A DNA stretch of 64,000 nucleotides from Verrucomicrobiota bacterium (GTDB lineage Bacteria > Pseudomonadota > Gammaproteobacteria > Coxiellales > Coxiellaceae), in assembly GCA_013287435.1 (NCBI GenBank), contig JABDDU010000002.1:1-64000 (forward strand), in the 5' to 3' direction. Below, piece by piece: positions 25,801 through 36,627 of the stretch. The number at the start of each line of letters is the position of its first letter. Within the stretch, counting starts at the first letter, position 1. The notes under the pieces were generated by a model that worked only from the letters and a program-made list of their open reading frames with translations, did no database searches and was not told the origin of the DNA. Both the position numbers and the translations under genes were made by a program.

Positions 25801-27708
25801 TTACAAATTCAAAAGAAGCTCATTCAACGTCTTCACAAACGCCGCAGGATTTTGCAATTGCTCACCTTCTGCTAATAAAGCTTGATTTAATAATAAATCT
25901 GCCCAGCGCGTCAGACGCGCATCATCACTTTCATGCTTAACTTTCAGCATAAGCGCGTGTTCTGGATTTAATTCTAAAATCGGTTTGGTTTCGCCAACAC
26001 TTTGCCCTGCTGCTTTTAACATGCGTTGCATGTGCCCTGTTAATTCATTGTCATCAAACACGACGCAGGCAGGCGAATCCGTTAAGCGATGAGTTAAACG
26101 AATTTCTTTGACGCGATCGCCCAATGATTTTTTCATTTTCTCAATCACATCTTTGAAATTTTTTTCAGTTTCCGCTTTTTTTCCTTCTATTTCTTTTTTA
26201 TCTTCCAACGAACCTAAATCCAATGATCCTTGCGACACCGATTGTAATTTTTTACCTTCAAATTCGTGTAAATGAGACACCAACCATTCATCAACACGAT
26301 CAGACAATAATAATACCTCGATATTTTTTTGACGAAATACTTCTAATAAAGGGCTGTTTTTTGCCGCCATCCAGTTATCAGCGATAATATAATAAATTTT
26401 TTCTTGTTGAGGCTGCATCCGTGATACATAGTCTTTTAAGGAAACCGTTTGTTTATCGGTATCTGCGTGCGTGCTGGCAAATCGTAACAAGTTCGCAATG
26501 CGATCTTTATTCGCAAAATCTTCTGCGGGACCTTCTTTTAAAACAGCACCAAATGTTTGCCAAAATTCAACGTATTTTTCAGCGTTATTGGTCGCTAATT
26601 CTTCTAACAAACTCAATATTCTTTTCACACAGGCAGATTTGATTGAATCAATGGTTTTGTTTGATTGCAAAATTTCACGTGACACATTCAGCGGTAAATC
26701 ATTGGTATCGATAACACCTTTGATAAAACGCAAATACATCGGCATAAAATGTTCTGCGTCATCCATAATAAAAATACGTTTCACATACAGTTTTAATCCA
26801 CGCACGCCTTCGCGTTGCCATAAATCAAAGGGCGCACGTTTGGGAATATAAAGTAGCGAAGTGTATTCTAATTTGCCTTCGACTTTGTTATGCGCCCACG
26901 CGAGCGGATCTTCAAAATCATGCGCAATATGCTTGTATAATGCATTATATTGCTCATCTTTGATTTCTGATTTAGGTAATGTCCACAATGCATTCGCTTG
27001 ATTCACCACTTCTTGTTCTGGAATAATTTTTTCATCTTTTTTATCAGAGGGTTTTTCTGTTTTCTCCATCATAATGGGCAATACAATATGATCGGAATAT
27101 TTGGTGATAATAGAGCGTAAACGATACGAGTCTAAAAATTCATCCATTTCTTTTTTAAGGTGCAAGATGATTTCAGTGCCGCGTGTTTTTTTATCGGTAT
27201 TTTTAACGTTAAATTCACCTTTGCCATTGGATTCCCAATAAACGCCTTGATCCAGCGTCATCCCTGCACGGCGTGTGCGAACAACAACATTATCAGCGAC
27301 GACATAAGCAGAATAAAATCCCACGCCGAATTGGCCAATCAATTGCGAATCTTCTGATTTGCCATTACCAGAGATTTTTTCTTTAAACGCGCGCGTGCCT
27401 GATTTTGCAATCGTTCCTAAATTTTCGATCACTTCGGTGCGATTCATGCCAATGCCATTATCGCGAATGCTAATCGTACGATTGTCTTTGTCAAAAGAAA
27501 CCCAAATTTTTAATTCAGTATCACTTTCATAAAGTGCTGCGTCAGTTAATGCTTCATAACGCAATTTATCAGCCGCATCGGAAGCATTCGAGATCAATTC
27601 ACGTAAAAATATTTCGGGATTACTGTAAAGTGAATGCGCCACCAATTCTAATAATTGATTAACGTCTGCACCAAAGGATAATGTTTGAGATTGTGCTGTA
27701 ACGGGCAT
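25801..27708 (-). CDS. htpG: Hsp90 chaperone HtpG
   Basis: Bacterial Hsp90. The 635-residue product has an N-terminal GHKL ATPase ([32 protein letters not shown]), a middle domain with [20 protein letters not shown] and [11 protein letters not shown], and a C-terminal dimerisation region. Full length. It is convergent with folD; the upstream side (27709-27918) has an AT-rich stretch likely to hold its promoter. Confidence 0.97.
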   Translation of the reverse strand: MPVTAQSQTLSFGADVNQLLELVAHSLYSNPEIFLRELISNASDAADKLRYEALTDAALYESDTELKIWVSFDKDNRTISIRDNGIGMNRTEVIENLGTIAKSGTRAFKEKISGNGKSEDSQLIGQFGVGFYSAYVVADNVVVRTRRAGMTLDQGVYWESNGKGEFNVKNTDKKTRGTEIILHLKKEMDEFLDSYRLRSIITKYSDHIVLPIMMEKTEKPSDKKDEKIIPEQEVVNQANALWTLPKSEIKDEQYNALYKHIAHDFEDPLAWAHNKVEGKLEYTSLLYIPKRAPFDLWQREGVRGLKLYVKRIFIMDDAEHFMPMYLRFIKGVIDTNDLPLNVSREILQSNKTIDSIKSACVKRILSLLEELATNNAEKYVEFWQTFGAVLKEGPAEDFANKDRIANLLRFASTHADTDKQTVSLKDYVSRMQPQQEKIYYIIADNWMAAKNSPLLEVFRQKNIEVLLLSDRVDEWLVSHLHEFEGKKLQSVSQGSLDLGSLEDKKEIEGKKAETEKNFKDVIEKMKKSLGDRVKEIRLTHRLTDSPACVVFDDNELTGHMQRMLKAAGQSVGETKPILELNPEHALMLKVKHESDDARLTRWADLLLNQALLAEGEQLQNPAAFVKTLNELLLNL

Positions 27709-27914
27709 GTGTTTTCTCCGTGATTTGTAATTGAGATAGATTTGAGATGGGGATGCGTGATTTAGAATTCAAGAGGACAACTGCAGATACTCTGTACGAC
27801 AAAATTTTAGTTAGTGTTTGGAACGGTGAACAGTTGAATTTGCGTTCTTTCCCGCACACCGATCCATTCATACCGCGCGGTCGTTTGCACTCGCGCTTCC
27901 ATCAACTTCGTAGC

Positions 27915-27940
27915 AAAAAAAAGGGGCAAAAGCCCCTTTT
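27915..27940 (-). terminator. Rho-independent terminator for the downstream-oriented OMP gene
   Basis: Stem AAAAGGGGC/GCCCCTTTT with a 4-base loop (27919-27940), followed in the minus-strand direction by a run of Ts (27922-27915). It lies 27 bp past the stop of the barrel gene at 27967. Confidence 0.9.
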
Positions 27941-27966
27941 CTTTACCATCACAATCAACTTTTCGA

Positions 27967-28707
27967 TTAAACGTTGAATTTGTATCCCAATGAACCGGTA
28001 TACAGATTAACCGCAGGAGCAGCATTTGGAGCACCAGCATTGAGTAATCCACCAACTGCACCGTAGTTAATTTCGGTGTTTGCAGGCAAGTACATGTACT
28101 GAGCACCTAACAACCAATTACCCCAGGTATATTGAATACCAGTACCGAATACAGGTGTCCAATAGTGCCCCTTATCTGACACACCCAGCGTAGTTCTAAC
28201 AGTAGAAGGTACACTGTAGTTTAATGCACGATAAGCAACACCTACCTTTCCAAACAAGTCTAAATTATCCATCACGGGCACAGACAATTTTGCAGCTGTG
28301 TAAGCAAACCAAGAACGAACAACTGCGCCGCTACCCGCAGGAAGAAGATCAGTACCTGTTCCCAGTGTTGTTACACTACCTGCCACTTTAGGTAAGTAGA
28401 ACCAACCTGCTTCTACTGCGATGTGTTGCGTGATGTTATAACCTAAATCAGCACCAGCCGTTAAATAACCCTTACCATGAGATGACACATCGTATGCAGA
28501 AGTAGCCGAGGCACCAATCAATTTGTTTGAATTATTTTTCGTCCAGTTGGATTGCGCATAACCAAAATGCCCTTCAAGATAGATACTATTTTGAAACGCA
28601 GGTTCGGATGGCATTGCCATATGATCAGGGCCACCAGCCATAACAGCTGTTGCACCAATCGCTGCCAAACCAGCAGCAGTTAACACTAATAAATTTTTTA
28701 CCGACAT
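27967..28707 (-). CDS. Outer-membrane beta-barrel protein, paralogue 1
   Basis: The ATG at 28707 is preceded by GAGGGA, giving 246 residues; an earlier start lacks a ribosome site. A signal peptide (MSVKNLLVLTAAGLAAIGAT, cleavage about AMA/GG-like VMA-GG) precedes an 8-strand-type barrel: alternating aromatic strands such as IYLEGHFGYAQSNW, VAYRALNYS and the terminal LYTGSLGYKFNV ending in an aromatic-plus-V pattern. It resembles the Legionella/Coxiella small OmpA-like barrels. Paralogue of the next gene, with its own terminator between them. Confidence 0.85.
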   Translation of the reverse strand: MSVKNLLVLTAAGLAAIGATAVMAGGPDHMAMPSEPAFQNSIYLEGHFGYAQSNWTKNNSNKLIGASATSAYDVSSHGKGYLTAGADLGYNITQHIAVEAGWFYLPKVAGSVTTLGTGTDLLPAGSGAVVRSWFAYTAAKLSVPVMDNLDLFGKVGVAYRALNYSVPSTVRTTLGVSDKGHYWTPVFGTGIQYTWGNWLLGAQYMYLPANTEINYGAVGGLLNAGAPNAAPAVNLYTGSLGYKFNV

Positions 28708-28898
28708 TTTAAATTCCCTCTTTTTCGATCTAACAAAAAATAGAGCCGAGTAATAAACACTATTAAACAACTCTTTTTCCGCTCAATATGCAAAAAGCAT
28801 ACAATAACCATACTACCCAAAAAAAAATCAACAAACAAGCTTTTTATTTTTAGAATGAAGCATTTAACAATTCCAAAAAATAAAAAGAACTCAACAAA

Positions 28899-28922
28899 AA
28901 GGGAGCAGGTGCCCCCTTTTTT
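28899..28922 (-). terminator. Rho-independent terminator of OMP paralogue 2
   Basis: On the minus strand a GGGGGC-ACCT-GCTCCC stem-loop is followed by TTTTTG. It lies about 20 bp past the stop of the barrel gene at 28942. The region to 28708 carries the promoter and leader of paralogue 1; no clear boxes chosen. Confidence 0.85.
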
Positions 28923-28941
28923 TCAAGCAATGTACTAACTA

Positions 28942-29637
28942 TTACACAGTAAACTTGTATCCTAAGCCCAACGTGAATATGTTAGCAGCAACTGTTCCCA
29001 AAGAACCCGTATTCGCAATTGCATATGGGAAAGCTTTTCTTGCGCCCGAAAAATGCGTGTATTGAACAATACCCGACCAAGCGTCACTAAAGCTATAATC
29101 CAAACCAGTTGCAAACATAGGACGAACATAAGTAGCTTTGCCTGTTGTAATACCACCATTGGTGCTATTAACCGCACCCACTGGAACCGTGTCTTTACGA
29201 TAGGCAGCGCCTAACTTGAAGAACCAATCCGTGTCATTCATCCAAGCCAATGGCACTATGTATTTACCAGCCAAGTATAACGCCCAGCTCTTGAAATACT
29301 GAGCCGATGCACCAGTTGCAATAACATTGACGTCTGGTAAGTGATACCAACCTAACTCAACGCCAAAATGTCTATTGATTCTGTAACCAACATCCGCACC
29401 AGCAGCAAAACCACCGCGCGCATTGTTATGATCTACAGCATGAACGCCAGTAGATGCGACCCATCTCACATCATCAAAGTAATCTTGACGTGCATACCCT
29501 AAATGACCTTCGATGTAGTAACCATTATCTGCAGCAGGTGCAGCAGGTTCTTGCGTATAACCACCAGCCATTGCAGCAGTCATACTAACCGCAGCAATAC
29601 CAGCAGCGCCCAAAAGAAGAATTTTCTTTACCGACAT
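28942..29637 (-). CDS. Outer-membrane beta-barrel protein, paralogue 2
   Basis: A 231-residue barrel with signal peptide MSVKKILLLGAAGIAAVSMT and a processing site near MAGG. Repeated strand patterns include YYIEGHLGYARQDY, AAGADVGYRINRHFGVELGW and a C-terminal FTLGLGYKFTV, all matching paralogue 1 (IYLEGHFGYA, AGADLGYNITQHIAVEAGW, GYKFNV). A recent local duplication followed by divergence is likely. The 29638-29891 upstream region is AT-rich and probably holds its promoter; nothing else seen there. Confidence 0.85.
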   Translation of the reverse strand: MSVKKILLLGAAGIAAVSMTAAMAGGYTQEPAAPAADNGYYIEGHLGYARQDYFDDVRWVASTGVHAVDHNNARGGFAAGADVGYRINRHFGVELGWYHLPDVNVIATGASAQYFKSWALYLAGKYIVPLAWMNDTDWFFKLGAAYRKDTVPVGAVNSTNGGITTGKATYVRPMFATGLDYSFSDAWSGIVQYTHFSGARKAFPYAIANTGSLGTVAANIFTLGLGYKFTV

Positions 29638-29891
29638 TGAACTTCCCTCTCAATATTGAATTATCAAATTTCTGGAAGCTCCGTCGGAAAAACATTTTCC
29701 GATCACCGAACTCCCAAATAAAACGACGACACAAAAAACTGTATCGCATCTCGGGTATAGTACCTAATCATTTCAATTGAAACAAGCGCGTAATTAAAAT
29801 TATCACATTGTTTTTCTAAAATATTTCTTTTTGTTACTTATAGTGAGTGAATATTTTTATTGTTTTAATCTATATAGGTAAATTTATTTAT

Positions 29892-31988
29892 TCACACCGC
29901 TATATATTTCATTTCCTCACCAATCCAACGTTCTATTAATGGCAACACCCAATGCGGGTATTCTTTTACTACCGTTTGACTCGCGATTTGCACGCTCTGC
30001 AATAAATATTGATCACGCATTAAATCAGCCACACGCAATTGCGTTAATCCCGATTGCCGTGCGCCCAACACATCCCCAGGCCCGCGCATGTCCAAATCAG
30101 CTTGTGCTATCACAAATCCATCTTGCGTTTCACGTATCACCGATAAGCGTTTTTTAGCAATTTCTGATAGCGGATGTTGATATAACAAGACACAAAAACT
30201 CGCATCGACCCCGCGTCCCACTCGCCCGCGTAATTGATGTAATTGAGCTAATCCCAACCGTTCTGGATTTTCAATAATCATCAAGCTCGCATTCGAGACA
30301 TCCACACCCACTTCAACGACTGTGGTTGCCACCAATAAATCTATGTCACCTAACTGAAATGATTTCATCAGCGCATTTTTTTCATCCGATTTTAAACGGC
30401 CATGAATTAAACCAACGCGTAATTCGCGCAACGCTTCTTGCAAATACTGCGCTGTCGTTTCCGCTGCCTGACATTGCAACAACTCAGATTCTTCAATCAA
30501 TGTGCAAATCCAATACGCTTGTTTTTTCGATTGACAATGAATACGCACACGCGCGATCACTTCATCGCGTCGCGCCGAAGAAACCAATACCGTTGAAATC
30601 GGTTTTCGATGCGGTGGCAATTCATCGATCACGGAAAAATCTAAATCAGCATACGCGGTCATTGTTAATGTGCGCGGAATCGGTGTTGCCGTCATAATGA
30701 GTTGGTGTGGAAAAACACCTGTTTTTAAGCCCTTTTCCATTAATGCCAATCGTTGATGCACGCCAAATCGATGCTGCTCATCAATCATTAATAATGCCAA
30801 ATTTTTAAATTCAATTTTATTTTGAAACAAAGCATGCGTGCCAATAATCAATTGAGTTTCGCCAGAACTTAAGCGTGATTTTATTTTATGTTGCTCTGCT
30901 AACGTGTGCCGACCTAATAATAAATCCACAGAAATTCCTAACGGTGACAACCATTGCAAGAAATTTTTAAAATGTTGCTCACATAAAATTTCAGTCGGCG
31001 CCATCAAAGCCACTTGGTAACCCGCACCAATTGCATTTAAGGCTGAAAAACAAGATACAATTGTTTTTCCGGAACCGACGTCACCTTGCAATAAACGCAA
31101 CATCGGTGACGTTTGTGTTAAATCTTTTTCAATTTCTAAAATCACCCGTTGTTGTGCGGTTGTTAATTGAAATGGCAATTTTTCCAATAATTGCTGCGAA
31201 AAATCATGGCGTGGCAAGCCAATAGCGGTGCGAGAACGCGTCGCATGACGTATTTTTTGTAAACTTAATTGATGTGCAATCAATTCTTCAAAAATTAAGC
31301 GAGTTTGTGCAGGATGTTTTCCCGATAATAATTCTGCGGGGTTTGCATCTAACGGTGGAAAATGAATGAACTGCAATGCATCTCGTAACGAAAAAAAATT
31401 AAATTTTTTTAATATATTTTCTGGTAGCAATTCCGGCAAACTATTCTCGCTCTCTAATAATTGTAATGCCTGACGCATTATTTTTCGTAACAAAACTTGC
31501 GAAAGACCTTTGGTTGTCGGATAAACAGGCAACAAACACGGCGATAACGACAACAAACCATCAGACGTAATGAGATTCGCGGCAGCGTATTCAGGATGCA
31601 CTATTTCCAAATACCCTGAATAACCAAAACGCGCTTCTCCAAAACATCGTATTATTCCGCGTAAATTCGCTAATTTTTTATGATGTATTTTAACAAGATG
31701 ATAAAAAATTAAATGGAGTGTTGCGCCCTTGGCATCAGCAATAACGCATTTTAAATAACGTCGCGCCCCGACAATCTCTGTCGAAATAATTTTTCCTTCG
31801 ATTAATACACGATCACCTGGTTTCACACGAGCAATAGGATAAAGGCGAGAACGATCTTCATAGCGCAGAGGTAAATGAAATAGTAGATCTTGCACAGCGT
31901 CGATATGAAGCTGTGATAATAGTGCGGTGGTTTTGGGACCGATGCCTTTAAGGGAAGAAGTGTGAGTGTGAGTAAAATTGGAAAACAT
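29892..31988 (-). CDS. recG: ATP-dependent DNA helicase RecG
   Basis: RecG remodels replication forks and Holliday junctions. The ATG at 31988 gives 698 residues; a TTG five codons upstream is less likely. After the start comes FTHTHTSSLKGIGPKT: the THTHT is encoded by a short GTGAGT repeat, and the family normally has only a short polar lead before LKGIGPK. The wedge domain, Walker A LLQGDVGSGKT, DEQH box and motif VI QLRGRVGRG are all present. Last gene of gmk-rpoZ-spoT-ridA-recG. Confidence 0.96.
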   Translation of the reverse strand: MFSNFTHTHTSSLKGIGPKTTALLSQLHIDAVQDLLFHLPLRYEDRSRLYPIARVKPGDRVLIEGKIISTEIVGARRYLKCVIADAKGATLHLIFYHLVKIHHKKLANLRGIIRCFGEARFGYSGYLEIVHPEYAAANLITSDGLLSLSPCLLPVYPTTKGLSQVLLRKIMRQALQLLESENSLPELLPENILKKFNFFSLRDALQFIHFPPLDANPAELLSGKHPAQTRLIFEELIAHQLSLQKIRHATRSRTAIGLPRHDFSQQLLEKLPFQLTTAQQRVILEIEKDLTQTSPMLRLLQGDVGSGKTIVSCFSALNAIGAGYQVALMAPTEILCEQHFKNFLQWLSPLGISVDLLLGRHTLAEQHKIKSRLSSGETQLIIGTHALFQNKIEFKNLALLMIDEQHRFGVHQRLALMEKGLKTGVFPHQLIMTATPIPRTLTMTAYADLDFSVIDELPPHRKPISTVLVSSARRDEVIARVRIHCQSKKQAYWICTLIEESELLQCQAAETTAQYLQEALRELRVGLIHGRLKSDEKNALMKSFQLGDIDLLVATTVVEVGVDVSNASLMIIENPERLGLAQLHQLRGRVGRGVDASFCVLLYQHPLSEIAKKRLSVIRETQDGFVIAQADLDMRGPGDVLGARQSGLTQLRVADLMRDQYLLQSVQIASQTVVKEYPHWVLPLIERWIGEEMKYIAV

Positions 31989-32088
31989 AAAATTAAATCT
32001 CAATAAAAAATGAAATGCAGAAAATAAAATCTTTGGTACACAACAATTTTTATAGTCAACCGATCGTTGGATAACTCACACTGATATC

Positions 32089-32466
32089 TCACACTATCAT
32101 CACCGCATCCGCTTCAATTCCCGCCTCTTTCGGCAATCGTGATACCTCAACCACTGCGCGTGCAGGATAGGGTTTTTCAAAATACGTCGCCATGATTTCA
32201 TTCACGGTTGCAAATTGATTTATATCTTGCAAATAAATCGTTAATTTCACAATTGCCGACAAATCACCACCCGCTGCAATGGCAACTGCTTTTAGATTGT
32301 CAAATACTTGTTTTACTTGCGCCTGAAAATCAGTTGTTACTAATTTCATGGTTTTGGGATTCAATGGAATTTGCCCTGAAATATACACCGTATTTCCCGC
32401 TTGAACGGCTTGAGAATAAGTGCCAATGGCAGCGGGAGCGTTGGGGGTTTCAATTATTTTCTTCAT
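32089..32466 (-). CDS. ridA: RidA, reactive intermediate (enamine/imine) deaminase
   Basis: RidA hydrolyses reactive 2-aminoacrylate-type enamines from PLP enzymes. The 125-residue product has GTYSQAVQAGNTVYISGQIP, the family signature YPARAVVEVSRLPKEA with the catalytic Arg, and the VMIV terminus. It lies between spoT and recG. The gap to recG (31989-32088) has short ACTCACACTGATATC repeats. Confidence 0.95.
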   Translation of the reverse strand: MKKIIETPNAPAAIGTYSQAVQAGNTVYISGQIPLNPKTMKLVTTDFQAQVKQVFDNLKAVAIAAGGDLSAIVKLTIYLQDINQFATVNEIMATYFEKPYPARAVVEVSRLPKEAGIEADAVMIV

Positions 32467-32486
32467 ATGCTGTATTTTCCTTTTGA

Positions 32487-34622
32487 CTACTTCGCCCTCG
32501 TAATCTTCACCACCTGCTTTATCTGCCGCAAATTTTTCAATATGCGTGCAAGATGCAAACGGTCTTTCACAAATAGCTGAAAAGTCACTTTGTAATAATG
32601 TCCTTCACGATCATCGACATGAATATCATCAATGTTTCCTTCTGCGTCGGAAACTGATAACGCTAAAATCGCTAATACACCACGCTCATTTTTCACAACC
32701 ACAGAAACAGTGACGAGAAAATCTCCACTGACATGATCTGACCAACGCAATAAAACACATTGCGCAGGTTCTTGTAAAAATTTAACAGCGCGTTTGCAAT
32801 CATCTACGTGTACGACAATTCCTTTGCCTGCTTTCAGTAAACCAACAATAGGATCACCCGGAATGGGATGACAACAAGGCGCAAAATCTAATAACATTCC
32901 TTCTGTGCCCTCAATAATGAGTGGCGCTCGCTCAGCAATCGGAAAATCGGCTGTTTCGGACGTTGAAACGGTTGTTTGTTCTTGCGTGAGTGCTTGTATT
33001 CGCAGCGCTACCACAGCCGCCGCACGATTACCCAACCCAATATCCGCCGTTAACTCATCGACTATTTTAAAACGCGTTTCTTTTAAAAAAAACAACCACA
33101 CCGTGTCTGGTATTTTTTTCAAAGATAATCCCTGATCGCGCAACGCTTTTTGTAATAATTTTTTCCCTAAAAGAATCGAGGCGGAATATTGTTGAGATTT
33201 TAAAAAATGTCGAATACCGCTGCGCGCTTTACTCGTCATCACAAAATCCAACCAGCCTGGATTCGGACGCGCATGCGGTGCGGTGACCACTTCAACCGTA
33301 TCTCCATTCGATAATTTTGCAGATAACGGCGCTAATTGACGATTAATTTTAATGGCCATGCAATGATTGCCCACATCGGTATGCACTTCATACGCAAAAT
33401 CAACACCCGTTGCTCCTGCAGGCAATTCTTTAATGTCGCCTTTCGGTGTGAAGGTATAAACTTCATCAGGAAATAAATCGACTTTCACACTTTCAATAAA
33501 TTCTAATGAACTATCCGCATTTTTTTGAAGCTCTAATAAATTTTTCACCCATTTTTGTGCATGCATATGCGTTTTTTCTAATTCATTGTCATCTGTTTTA
33601 TATAACCAATGCGCTGCGATTCCGCTGGATGCAATGCGATCCATGTCGGTCGTTCGAATTTGTATTTCGATCGGTAAACCGTAAGGACCAAACAAAGTGG
33701 TATGCAACGATTGATATCCATTGGCTTTTGGAATAGCAATATAATCTTTAAATCTTTCTGGAACGGGTTTAAATAAACGATGCACCAAACCCAACATGCG
33801 ATAACAAATATCCACATCATCAACAATAATTCGAAACGCGTAGACATCCATAATTTCATTGAACGGAATTTTTTTTATCAGCATTTTACGGTAAATACTG
33901 TATAGATGTTTTTCTCGACCAATAACCGTGCACGGTGGAAATTGTTCTTTCTCTAATCCTTCTTGCAGTGTGTTATTAATTAATGCTAATACTTTTTTAC
34001 GATTACCGCGGGCTTTTTCTACCGCATTTTTAAGTACTTTATAACGATGCGGATATAATGCCGCAAAACTTAATTCTTCTAATTCAACTGAAAAATCGCG
34101 CATTCCCAATCGTTTTGCAATGGGTGCAAAAATTTCCAATGTTTCTTTTGAAACACGATATCGTTTTTCAGAAGACAGTGTGCTCAATGTGCGCATATTA
34201 TGAAGGCGATCAGCAAGTTTGACTAAAATAACGCGAATATCGCGCGCCATCGCCAGCACCATTTTGCGAAAATTTTCTGCTTGCGCTTCTGCACGACTCA
34301 CAAATTCAATTTGTGTTAATTTGCTAACACCATCGACTAAATTTGCCACTTCCTTGCCGTATTTTTTTTCAAGATCGCCTTTTTGAATCTTAGTGTCTTC
34401 GATCACATCATGCAGCAACGCTGCCATAATGGTGTGATGATCCATTCGCATGTCCGCCAAAATGCAAGCGACCGAAATAGGATGTGTGATATAAGGTTCA
34501 CCGGTTTGACGACGCTGACCACGATGCGCTTCAAGCGCGGTTAGATAAGCTTGATGAATTTGCGAAATTTGAGGAGGTGAAAGATAGTGGAGTTTTCGTC
34601 GTAATCGTTTAAACAAACGCAT
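32487..34622 (-). CDS. spoT: Bifunctional (p)ppGpp synthetase/hydrolase SpoT
   Basis: SpoT makes and degrades the stringent-response alarmone. The 711-residue product has an HD hydrolase domain (LHDVIEDT, LADRLHNMRTL), a synthetase domain (RIIVDDVDICYRMLG, AIPKANGYQSLHTT), a TGS domain (VYTFTPKGDIKELPAGAT) and a C-terminal ACT domain. The complete HD motif marks it as SpoT rather than RelA. Gene order with rpoZ and gmk supports this. Confidence 0.96.
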   Translation of the reverse strand: MRLFKRLRRKLHYLSPPQISQIHQAYLTALEAHRGQRRQTGEPYITHPISVACILADMRMDHHTIMAALLHDVIEDTKIQKGDLEKKYGKEVANLVDGVSKLTQIEFVSRAEAQAENFRKMVLAMARDIRVILVKLADRLHNMRTLSTLSSEKRYRVSKETLEIFAPIAKRLGMRDFSVELEELSFAALYPHRYKVLKNAVEKARGNRKKVLALINNTLQEGLEKEQFPPCTVIGREKHLYSIYRKMLIKKIPFNEIMDVYAFRIIVDDVDICYRMLGLVHRLFKPVPERFKDYIAIPKANGYQSLHTTLFGPYGLPIEIQIRTTDMDRIASSGIAAHWLYKTDDNELEKTHMHAQKWVKNLLELQKNADSSLEFIESVKVDLFPDEVYTFTPKGDIKELPAGATGVDFAYEVHTDVGNHCMAIKINRQLAPLSAKLSNGDTVEVVTAPHARPNPGWLDFVMTSKARSGIRHFLKSQQYSASILLGKKLLQKALRDQGLSLKKIPDTVWLFFLKETRFKIVDELTADIGLGNRAAAVVALRIQALTQEQTTVSTSETADFPIAERAPLIIEGTEGMLLDFAPCCHPIPGDPIVGLLKAGKGIVVHVDDCKRAVKFLQEPAQCVLLRWSDHVSGDFLVTVSVVVKNERGVLAILALSVSDAEGNIDDIHVDDREGHYYKVTFQLFVKDRLHLARILKNLRQIKQVVKITRAK

Positions 34623-34633
34623 TTTGCACTCCG

Positions 34634-34681
34634 TGCAGTGTGAGTGTCCTGATTCTCACACTCACACTGACAACTCACGCT
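34634..34681. repeat. Paired GTGAGT/ACTCAC repeat between rpoZ and spoT
   Basis: GCAGTGTGAGTGT and CTCACACTCACACTGA are complementary arms around CCTGATT, followed by CAACTCACGC. It fills nearly the whole gap inside the operon. Confidence 0.85.
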
Positions 34682-34683
34682 GT

Positions 34684-34974
34684 TTATTCAAAATCTTCCG
34701 GCGTTGCATCTTTGATAAAGGCCGTTGATGCCCTTTTTTCCAATGCTTCTGCTGAAGGTTCAGCGGTACGATCAATACCTTTTAACAATTGAGGGATATC
34801 AAAACCACCAGCGATTTCGCGTAACGCAATCACCGTCGGTTTATCATTGTCTTCTGGAACCAGCGGTTCAGAAACACCCATTTCAAGTTGATGCGCACGT
34901 TCTGCCGCTAGCAAAACCAATGCAAATCGATTTTCTACTTTTTCTAAACAATCTTCGACGGTAACTCGAGCCAT
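34684..34974 (-). CDS. rpoZ: RNA polymerase omega subunit
   Basis: A 96-residue omega subunit that helps assemble RNA polymerase and forms part of a ppGpp site. N-terminal [20 protein letters not shown], then [10 protein letters not shown] and [10 protein letters not shown] are the family signatures. It sits between gmk and spoT as in most gammaproteobacteria. Confidence 0.96.
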   Translation of the reverse strand: MARVTVEDCLEKVENRFALVLLAAERAHQLEMGVSEPLVPEDNDKPTVIALREIAGGFDIPQLLKGIDRTAEPSAEALEKRASTAFIKDATPEDFE

Positions 34975-35002
34975 GGTGAAACCTCTATAGTGTGGATGTA
35001 AG

Positions 35003-35134
35003 CGTGAGTGTGAGTTATCAGTGTGAGTGTGAGTATATATATTATTCAGGATCGCAGTTCTAATCTGAATTATTTAGTATTTTCTCACACTCACACTCAC
35101 ACTGATAACTCACACTCACACCAATAACTCACAC
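35003..35134. repeat. Two nested GTGAGT/ACTCAC hairpin pairs between gmk and rpoZ
   Basis: GTGAGTGTGAGT blocks at about 35005-35033 face CTCACACTCACACTCACAC at 35085-35104 across an AT-rich core with TATATATATTATTCAGGATC; a second ACTCACACTCACACC block follows. The arms are complementary over about 18 bp. Confidence 0.9.
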
Positions 35135-35135
35135 T

Positions 35136-35762
35136 TTAATGCTTTTTCATCAAATTTTCCAGCAGCACAGTCTGCTTTACACTTTGTATTTTCATTTTTA
35201 AACGCGCACTTAGTACAATATGCTGTAATTCATGGAGTGCGACATCAAACTGATCATTTACGACCAAATAATCAAATTCGCCGAAATGTTTTATTTCATC
35301 TTGTGCTGCTTGCATACGTTGCGCGATGATTTCTGCATTGTCTTGTCGCCGACTCTGTAAACGCGTTTTCAAAGCACTCATAGAGGGGGGCAAAATAAAA
35401 ATAAGGATGGCTTGTGAAAAGAGCGCATGCACTTGGCGCGCACCCTGCCAATCAATTTCCAACACGACATCAATGCCTTGTGATAAATGATCCAAAACCC
35501 ACTCACGCGAAGTACCGTAATGATTTCCATACACCGTCGCATGCTCTAAAAACGCTTGTTTTTCAGTCATTTTATTAAATGTGGATTCATCAACAAAAAA
35601 ATAATCTTGACCATTCATTTCACCAGGACGTATTTTCCTTGTCGTGTGCGATACCGAAATCTGCAACTGCGGCATTGATTCCGATAAGGCTTTCACCAAA
35701 CTCGTTTTGCCGGCACCGGAGGGTGCCGCGATGACAATCAAATTTCCGGATGAGTTATGCAT
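35136..35762 (-). CDS. gmk: Guanylate kinase
   Basis: GMP + ATP to GDP + ADP. The ATG at 35762 (AAGGA upstream) gives 208 residues; earlier in-frame ATGs lack such a site. P-loop APSGAGKTSLVKAL (about 13-26), SHTTRKIRPGEMNGQDYFFV as GMP-binding region, and VVLEIDWQGARQV are standard. First gene of the gmk-rpoZ-spoT-ridA-recG series, divergent from rph with an 80-bp shared promoter region. Confidence 0.97.
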   Translation of the reverse strand: MHNSSGNLIVIAAPSGAGKTSLVKALSESMPQLQISVSHTTRKIRPGEMNGQDYFFVDESTFNKMTEKQAFLEHATVYGNHYGTSREWVLDHLSQGIDVVLEIDWQGARQVHALFSQAILIFILPPSMSALKTRLQSRRQDNAEIIAQRMQAAQDEIKHFGEFDYLVVNDQFDVALHELQHIVLSARLKMKIQSVKQTVLLENLMKKH

Positions 35763-35842
35763 ATTTTCCTTGTAAGAAGTGATCATAGCAAATTTCACGC
35801 AATACGATATACTGTGCCGCATTATTTAGTGAGGATTTTTTA

Positions 35843-36556
35843 ATGAGACCTAGCAAACGTTCGTCCGATGCCTTAAGACCTATTTCATTTACGCGAGATT
35901 ACACAAAACATGCCGAAGGATCCGTGTTAACGCAATTTGGTGAAACGATTGTATTATGTAATGCCAGCGTCGATAGCAATGTGCCGCGTTTTTTAAAAGA
36001 CACCAAACAAGGTTGGCTGACTGCAGAATATGGCATGTTACCGCGCGCAACCAATACGCGTAATGATCGCGAATCTATGCGTGGAAAACAAGGTGGACGA
36101 ACGGTTGAAATTCAACGCTTAATTGGCCGGTCATTAAGAGCTGCGATTGATTTATCAAAATTACCGGGTTTTACCATTACTATCGATTGCGATGTGATTC
36201 AAGCCGATGGCGGCACACGAACCGCTGCCATTAGCGGCGCTTGTGTTGCATTGGTTGACGCATTGCGTTTTATGCAAGAGCGGAAAATGATTTTAGGCGA
36301 TCCACTCAAGCATTTTGTTGCCGCTGTTTCTGTCGGCGTTTTTAATGGCACGCCAATTTTAGATTTAGATTATGCGGAAGATTCAAAAGCAGAAACCGAT
36401 ATGAATGTGGTGATGACGGATGCTGGATCTTTTATCGAAATTCAAGGCACAGCAGAAAATGGCGCGTTTCATGATCATGAGTTGCAGTCGTTAATATCTC
36501 TTGCGAAAAAAGGGATTTCGGAGATTATTGGGAAGCAGAGGGAAGTGCTGCGATAG
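35843..36556 (+). CDS. rph: Ribonuclease PH
   Basis: Phosphorolytic 3'-5' exonuclease that trims tRNA 3' ends. The 237-residue product is full length: [40 protein letters not shown] (phosphate and RNA contacts), [19 protein letters not shown] and [24 protein letters not shown] lies upstream of the ATG. Confidence 0.97.
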   Translation: MRPSKRSSDALRPISFTRDYTKHAEGSVLTQFGETIVLCNASVDSNVPRFLKDTKQGWLTAEYGMLPRATNTRNDRESMRGKQGGRTVEIQRLIGRSLRAAIDLSKLPGFTITIDCDVIQADGGTRTAAISGACVALVDALRFMQERKMILGDPLKHFVAAVSVGVFNGTPILDLDYAEDSKAETDMNVVMTDAGSFIEIQGTAENGAFHDHELQSLISLAKKGISEIIGKQREVLR

Positions 36557-36627
36557 TGGATGTGTGAGTGTGAGTGTGAGAGTACTTCTGTTCTTTTCTC
36601 ACACTCACACTGACTACTCACACTCTG
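36557..36627. repeat. Paired GTGAGT/ACTCAC hairpin between convergent rph and xthA
   Basis: GTGTGAGTGTGAGTGTGAGA and TCTCACACTCACACTGA form near-perfect complementary arms around TACTTCTGTTCTTT. The right edge overlaps the xthA stop codon. Position between convergent genes suggests it could work as a two-way terminator. Confidence 0.9.
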